NCBI GenBank assembly: GCA_051005375.1
Contig: JBPCJK010000084.1
Coordinates: forward strand, 1-10,306
Source: JADDRA01 sp051005375
GTDB lineage: Bacteria > Actinomycetota > Acidimicrobiia > Acidimicrobiales > CADCSY01
DNA: 10,306 nucleotides
Reading direction: 5' to 3'
Shown here: positions 7,235 to 10,306 of the stretch, in pieces
Layout of the letters: each line of letters starts with the position of its first letter
Position numbering within the stretch: the stretch's first letter is position 1
Translations under genes and position numbers: made by a program
Notes under the pieces: model-generated
What the model was told of the DNA's origin: nothing
What the model saw: the letters and a program-made list of their open reading frames with translations, nothing else
The model's database searches: none

Positions 7235-8436
7235 GCCGATCGGGCCGTCGCCCGAGCGACCGGGCGCCTCCTGGCCAAGGTCACGAGCTCTTCGGCGGCG
7301 CGGTGCGCCCCGCCGAAGCCGATAACGGCGTTGGCCCGGGCTTCCAGTTCAGCCCGGGGCGTTCGCAGGACCGCGGTCACTTCACGGCCCAGAGCGACCG
7401 GCTCGAGCTGGTCGGGGTCGATCGTTCGCAACAGCCCCAGCCGAGCGAAGGCCTGGGCCCGGATGCGCTGCTCGGTCCGTGGTCGGACGCGGGGCACACA
7501 GACCGTTGGGGTGCCGGTCGAGGTGGCCTCGGTCAGGCTGTTGTAGCCCCCCATGCAGACCAGGGCGTGCACCGAACGGAACCATCGGCTCAGGTCGGGG
7601 ACGTAGCTGTGAAAGTCCACGCCGGCCTGTTCGGCGTGCGCCTGCAGGCTGGACCGCTCGGCGCTGGTGCCACCGGGTCCGGCGACGACGATTCCGTGCC
7701 AGGGGGCGTCAGCGGCAGTGTCTATGAAGGTGCTCAACAGTACGAAGCCGTCCTCGCCGCCTCCCGCGGTCGCCAGCACCAGTTGGCGGTCACCCTCCTC
7801 GGCCAGCCCCTGGGGGTCACCCGCCCGCCCCGGCCGGGAAGCCGACGCGCTGGTCACGTAGCCACAGAAGGTGGTGCGATTGTCGACCGGCTCCGGGAGG
7901 TCGTACTCGTGCACCAGATCGAACACGGTGCGCCGTCCATAGACGAAGACCCGGTTATAGTGCTCGGCGATGACCCTGGCGGTCTCGTGGGCGCGCCACT
8001 CCTGTCGGACGACTTCGGCCTCGTCGAGGATGTCGCGAAGCCCGAGCACGGCGACGCCACCGGACCGCCGGAGCGCGCCGAGGGCGCCCCGGAGCTCCCC
8101 GGCAACCCCCAGCGGGTGCTTGTCCACCAGCAACACATCGGGGTCGAACGACTCGACCGCCGTCGTCAGCAGCGCCGCGCGAAGGTCGACGATCTGCTTC
8201 GCCGTGACGGGCAGGGAGCGGGCCTCGTAGCTGCCGTTCCCCACCTTGCGCAGGGCCGGCAACTTGAGGGTGTCCAGACCCTCCGGCAGGCGAAGGCCGT
8301 ACCCGAGATCTACGCCAGTGGCCAGCAGGACGGCCGCATCAGGGGCGAGCTCAGTGACGGCCGCCGCCACAGCCAGGTTGCGGCGCACATGGCCCAACCC
8401 CATTCCATCGTGCGAGTACAGCAGGAAGCGGATCAA
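7231..8436 (-). CDS. MurG-like glycosyltransferase (COG4671 type), first gene of the operon
   Basis: This 401-residue protein matches the predicted glycosyltransferases of COG4671, a GT-B group related to MurG. It opens with IRFLLYSHDGMGLGHVRRN (2-20), whose GLGHxRR loop is the hallmark of the group. The acceptor-side domain contains LLVDKHPLGVAGEL (102-115). The donor-side domain has LATAGGGEDG (221-230) and the nucleotide-sugar motif MGGYNSLTEATSTGTPTVCVP (295-315), followed by RTEQRIRAQ. I set the start at TTG 8436 because family members begin directly at RFLLYSHDG. A GTG at 8460 would add eight residues (VVDAPRCA), and the reading frame stays open further upstream without conserved sequence. 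Neither start has a clear Shine-Dalgarno sequence. It heads the operon and its TGA overlaps the next GTG. It is likely to be cytoplasmic. Its role as the initiating or committed transferase is inference. Confidence 0.85.
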   Translation of the reverse strand: MIRFLLYSHDGMGLGHVRRNLAVAAAVTELAPDAAVLLATGVDLGYGLRLPEGLDTLKLPALRKVGNGSYEARSLPVTAKQIVDLRAALLTTAVESFDPDVLLVDKHPLGVAGELRGALGALRRSGGVAVLGLRDILDEAEVVRQEWRAHETARVIAEHYNRVFVYGRRTVFDLVHEYDLPEPVDNRTTFCGYVTSASASRPGRAGDPQGLAEEGDRQLVLATAGGGEDGFVLLSTFIDTAADAPWHGIVVAGPGGTSAERSSLQAHAEQAGVDFHSYVPDLSRWFRSVHALVCMGGYNSLTEATSTGTPTVCVPRVRPRTEQRIRAQAFARLGLLRTIDPDQLEPVALGREVTAVLRTPRAELEARANAVIGFGGAHRAAEELVTLARRRPVARATARSA

Positions 8437-8522
8437 GGCACACCGTGGTGCGTCGACCACAAGCCGTTCGACGGAGGTCCGCCGCCCGGCACAACAGGTT
8501 CGTCCGAGCGCATGTTCCGTCC

Positions 8523-8535
8523 TTGGTGCCACCAA
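8523..8535. repeat. 13-base perfect palindrome in the operon leader
   Basis: TTGGTG and CACCAA flank a single central C, giving a perfect 6-base inverted repeat about 90 bases upstream of the TTG start. It would lie in the 5' untranslated leader if the proposed promoter is right. It could be an operator for a dimeric repressor. The loop is too short to form an RNA hairpin on these arms alone. No regulator gene is nearby to connect it with. Confidence 0.35.
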
Positions 8536-8566
8536 ACTGACCGCACGCAGCGGCCCAACACCCTGA

Positions 8567-8594
8567 ACATCGGGAATACCCCAGGTGAACTTGA
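8567..8594 (-). promoter_or_regulatory. Possible FliA/WhiG-type promoter for the five-gene operon
   Basis: On the minus strand TCAAGTTC (8594-8587) is followed after 12 bases by CCCGATGT (8574-8567). The FliA/WhiG consensus is TAAAGTTT, 11 bases, GCCGATAA. The core bases AAGTT and CCGAT match, with a spacer one base longer than usual. A second copy of the upstream element, ACAAGTTT, lies at 8605-8598. Transcription would begin around 8560 and give a leader of roughly 120 bases. No good TTGACA/TATAAT pair was seen. The match is by eye and short, so confidence is low. Confidence 0.28.
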
Positions 8595-8787
8595 GGGAAA
8601 CTTGTCTCCAGTGACTGCCTGGCTGACCCGACTGAGCCTGTTCATGCCGAGTTGGCCAAATGGAAGGTCGCCGCCGATGATGGACCCACCCACCACCACT
8701 CAGTGAGGTTTTCCCGGCCAAGGTCGTCGAGGCAAACCAGCGATGCGATTCGACCGTCCCACCCGTCAGAGGTCCAGGCCCTCCGCT

Positions 8788-8805
8788 GATCGGGGTCCAC
8801 CGATC
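8788..8805. repeat. Small inverted repeat, 6-base arms
   Basis: GATCGG and CCGATC are separated by the six bases ggtcca, giving a perfect 6-base stem that ends in only two T residues on the plus strand. This is weak for a terminator, and there is no intact plus-strand gene upstream for it to end. It lies between the operon leader and the transposase remnant and might be part of an element end. Its function is unknown. Confidence 0.25.
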
Positions 8806-8897
8806 TTGGGTGCGATGAATCTCCAGGCCGCGCCTAGTGTCCTGTAAACCTAGAGAACCTGAAGCGCCGTGAGCGGGGCGCTCCTGAAGGGGGCGTT

Positions 8898-9365
8898 GGC
8901 GTTTCCGCAGAAGCGCTCAACGACGACTGCTGGGACGGGCGCTCGACGCCATCGCCCGCCACCTGGAGGTCGTCATCGGTTCCATCGGCGCAGGCGCCAA
9001 TGAACCAGGTGGTGGGGCCATGGAGGCGCCGCGAGCCATACCCGGCGAGCGGCGGTTCTTGGTGGTGGGGACACGAAGCTCGTCTTCTACGCCGACCTTC
9101 GGGCCATAGTCGATGCCGGGGTGGGGCTTCGTGGCCCCGGCGTCGAAGAGCTACGTGAGTGCAGCCGCCCTCGCCGACTAGGCAGCCGAGCGGGGCCACG
9201 TCGCGCCGGGAGACCGGGGCAGCTACCGGGTCATGGAGGACACCGTGGTGCCGGCCGCCAAGAGAAGGGCCGACCCCGACCTCGCTGCGGCAAACCTCCT
9301 GTGGGCCTCGGCCCGCTCAGGGGCCGCATCGCACGCCCGGGACCAAGAAGCTGGATCGCGCTCGC
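8898..9365 (+). pseudogene. DUF4277/IS1634-like transposase remnant, plus-strand portion
   Basis: Family-like pieces of a transposase occur in the right order but in shifting frames. GVSAEALNDD (8898-8927) is followed, one frame over, by GRALDAIARHLEVVIGSIGA (from 8933). The text then jumps to NQVVG (9003-9017) and AMEAPRAIPGERRFLVVG (9020-9070). Next come DTKLVFYADLRAIVDAGVG (from 9070), FVAPASKSYVSAAALAD (9128-9178) with an in-frame TAG at 9179-9181, RVMEDTVVPAAKRRADPDLA, and KKLDRAR (9345-9365). In intact relatives, as I remember them, about 70 residues lie between GSIGA and NQVVG, including the HWDMTS-type segment with a catalytic aspartate. They are deleted here near 9000. At least four frameshifts and one stop make this clearly non-functional. 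The sequence that should follow KKLDRAR is found inverted on the opposite strand immediately to the right. Confidence 0.75.
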
Positions 9366-9366
9366 A

Positions 9367-9500
9367 GAGGTAGGCGGCCACCTTTCGCTGCCGGGCGATG
9401 ACCGCCACGCACGCCTCGACGGCGCCGGCATCCGGTGGTGGCGGTTGCCCAGGCCCCGGCCGAGTCGCCCGAGTAGAAAGACCCGACCGAGGTCGAAATT
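9367..9500 (-). pseudogene. Inverted segment of the same transposase remnant
   Basis: On the minus strand LGRLGRGLGNRHH (9473-9435) and, after a frameshift, PDAGAVEACVAVIARQRKV and AAYL (ending at 9367) match the part of DUF4277/IS1634-like transposases that directly follows KKLDRAR in intact proteins (pattern: DLxRLxRGLGxRHYPxAxAVxARVxxIxRxRRVxAYL). The plus-strand copy stops at 9365 and this piece ends at 9367, so the block is flipped in place and is not a second element. Its right limit, about 9475-9500, is uncertain. The rest of the C-terminus is not seen before the stop of the beta-helix gene at 9516. Confidence 0.7.
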
Positions 9501-9515
9501 GGCTAAAGGGAGACG

Positions 9516-10306
9516 CTACCGCGGCCCTCCGTACGGCGGCGGGGGAGGCGGCGTCAGCCCCTGCTGAATGTAAATGCAGTCTAGGTTGGCAATGCCGAAG
9601 ACGTTGCCCTGGTACACGTTGTGGTCGCACTGTGGCTCGAAGTTGTAGTCCACGAGGTCGGCGAGTCCGTTTCCAAGCACCGTATTTCCAATGATCCGAT
9701 TCTCCTGAGTTTGGATTTCGATCCCGTTATGCTCATTTCCGGTGACGGTGTTGCCTTGGATCAGGGCGCGAGTTACCTGTGGAGCAAGGGGACCCGCCGT
9801 AAAGCCGATGCCGTTGCTGGGACCGGCAGCCGGCTGGCAGAATGGCTCGCCCCCAGGCTCAGCGGCACAGAACTCACCCCTCTGGCCGTTATCTTGCACA
9901 ACATTGCCCACGATGCGAGCGGCGATGTTGGTAGTATTCGAGATACCCGAGTTGTCGTTCCGTCTGACCACATTGTCGATGACATCGTTGTTCCGAATCG
10001 GCTCGCCTCGGCGGGGCGTGCCTTGTTCGTCAAGAAAGTTGTTGATGATGATGCCAACGCCGTCGAACACCAAGTCGCCCTCGCTGGCTACGGTTTCCTC
10101 GACGGTGTTGCCCTGGATGCGGTTGTAGTTCGAGTCGACCCCCAAGACCCCGATCCCGTCAAAGGGACCGTTGTGGGAGACCAGGTTGTTGATGAGCTGG
10201 TTCTTCCCGGAGTGAAAGAGCACGATCCCATCACCTAGCACGGCGTCTCCACCGGGACTGACGTTGTCTCGAACATTGAGGTTCCCGATGTTGTTGCTGG
10301 ACCCAC
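9516..10306 (-). CDS. Right-handed parallel beta-helix protein, C-terminal part (5' end outside window)
   Basis: The frame is open from the right edge (first full codon at 10304) to TAG at 9516-9518, giving 262 visible residues and no start. Degenerate repeats of about 22-26 residues recur, each with a hydrophobic-x-x-N core: NQLINNLVSHN with DGIGV, NRIQGNTVEE, NDVIDNVVRRN with SGIS, ARIVGNVVQDN, ALIQGNTVTGN with NGIEI, and NRIIGNTVLGN. This is the PbH1/NosD-like pattern of a right-handed beta-helix, found in pectate-lyase-like enzymes, periplasmic copper-site proteins and surface proteins. An insertion with two cysteines (EFCAAEPGGEPFCQPAAG) interrupts the repeats. Two further cysteines lie near the end, which finishes with a PPPPPP tail. 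The protein is probably secreted or surface-bound, but the signal peptide would be outside the window. No catalytic residues can be assigned. It lies upstream of the glycan operon on the same strand, separated from it by about 1 kb containing the transposase remnant. Confidence 0.8.
   Translation of the reverse strand, partial: GSSNNIGNLNVRDNVSPGGDAVLGDGIVLFHSGKNQLINNLVSHNGPFDGIGVLGVDSNYNRIQGNTVEETVASEGDLVFDGVGIIINNFLDEQGTPRRGEPIRNNDVIDNVVRRNDNSGISNTTNIAARIVGNVVQDNGQRGEFCAAEPGGEPFCQPAAGPSNGIGFTAGPLAPQVTRALIQGNTVTGNEHNGIEIQTQENRIIGNTVLGNGLADLVDYNFEPQCDHNVYQGNVFGIANLDCIYIQQGLTPPPPPPYGGPR

Larger units (their letters stand above)
8437..8897. other. Operon leader and intergenic region, no gene
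   Basis: I see no convincing gene on either strand. The minus frame upstream of the TTG at 8436 stays open to 8721 but encodes no recognisable sequence there. The stretch holds a possible alternative-sigma promoter (8567-8594), a 13-base palindrome (8523-8535) and a small inverted repeat (8788-8805). The part from about 8830 to 8897, with tagtgtcctgtaaacctag, may be the outer edge of the decayed transposase that follows, but I could not define a terminal repeat. Confidence 0.5.

Noticed and set aside
7225..8706. Long plus-strand open frame (493 codons) opposite the first glycosyltransferase
   Set aside because: Its low-complexity composition and lack of family motifs contrast with the clear GLGHxRR and GGYNSLTEA motifs on the minus strand.
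8437..8721. N-terminal extension of the first glycosyltransferase to 8721
   Set aside because: The extra 95 residues show no conserved sequence and family members begin at RFLLYSHDG. The stretch contains the promoter-like and palindromic elements instead.
8840..8875. Element terminus at tagtgtcctgtaaacctag
   Set aside because: It resembles some insertion-sequence ends by eye, but no matching inverted copy was found near 9500 or elsewhere in the window.
9223..9630. Minus-strand 135-codon frame as an independent gene
   Set aside because: Only its middle part (VIARQRKVAAYL) resembles a protein, and that is the inverted piece of the transposase remnant. The rest is antisense to the plus-strand portion or to the end of the beta-helix gene.
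9600..10250. Tandem DNA repeats or CRISPR-like array in the beta-helix gene
   Set aside because: The periodicity is at protein level (beta-helix rungs). The nucleotide sequences of the units differ and no constant repeat with spacers is present.

Overview
The window looks like high-GC actinobacterial chromosome. The evidence is GC-ending codons almost throughout, GTG or TTG starts, head-to-tail genes with 4-base overlaps, and protein families that are common in Actinobacteria. The sequence alone does not settle the class.

Layout. The left edge (1-1115) is a mobile-element graveyard. It holds the N-terminal piece of an IS630-type transposase running off the edge, a serine recombinase that has lost its catalytic N-terminal half and carries a frameshift, and a short unassigned stretch. 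The centre (1116-8436) is one tightly packed minus-strand operon of five genes. In transcription order these are a MurG-like COG4671 glycosyltransferase, two GT4 glycosyltransferases, an ABC exporter half-transporter fused to an APH-type kinase domain, and a free-standing APH-type kinase. The right side (8437-9515) holds the operon leader with a possible promoter, then a dead DUF4277/IS1634-like transposase. That remnant has lost part of its middle, is frameshifted, and has one segment inverted. The right edge (9516-10306) carries the C-terminal part of a right-handed beta-helix protein.

How the genes may work together. Three glycosyltransferases could assemble a small glycan or glycoconjugate in the cytoplasm, and the ABC exporter would move it across the membrane. 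The kinase fused to the exporter and the second kinase just downstream suggest that phosphorylation of a sugar or hydroxyl group is coupled to assembly or export. This resembles the known pairing of an aminoglycoside phosphotransferase with an ABC exporter in streptomycin producers. That reading is inference; the sequence shows only the families, the fusion and the coupling. Three junctions are GTGA stop/start overlaps and the fourth has one base between stop and start. All five genes start with GTG or TTG and none has a clear Shine-Dalgarno sequence, so translation is probably coupled. Mobile-element remnants on both sides suggest an accessory glycan island.
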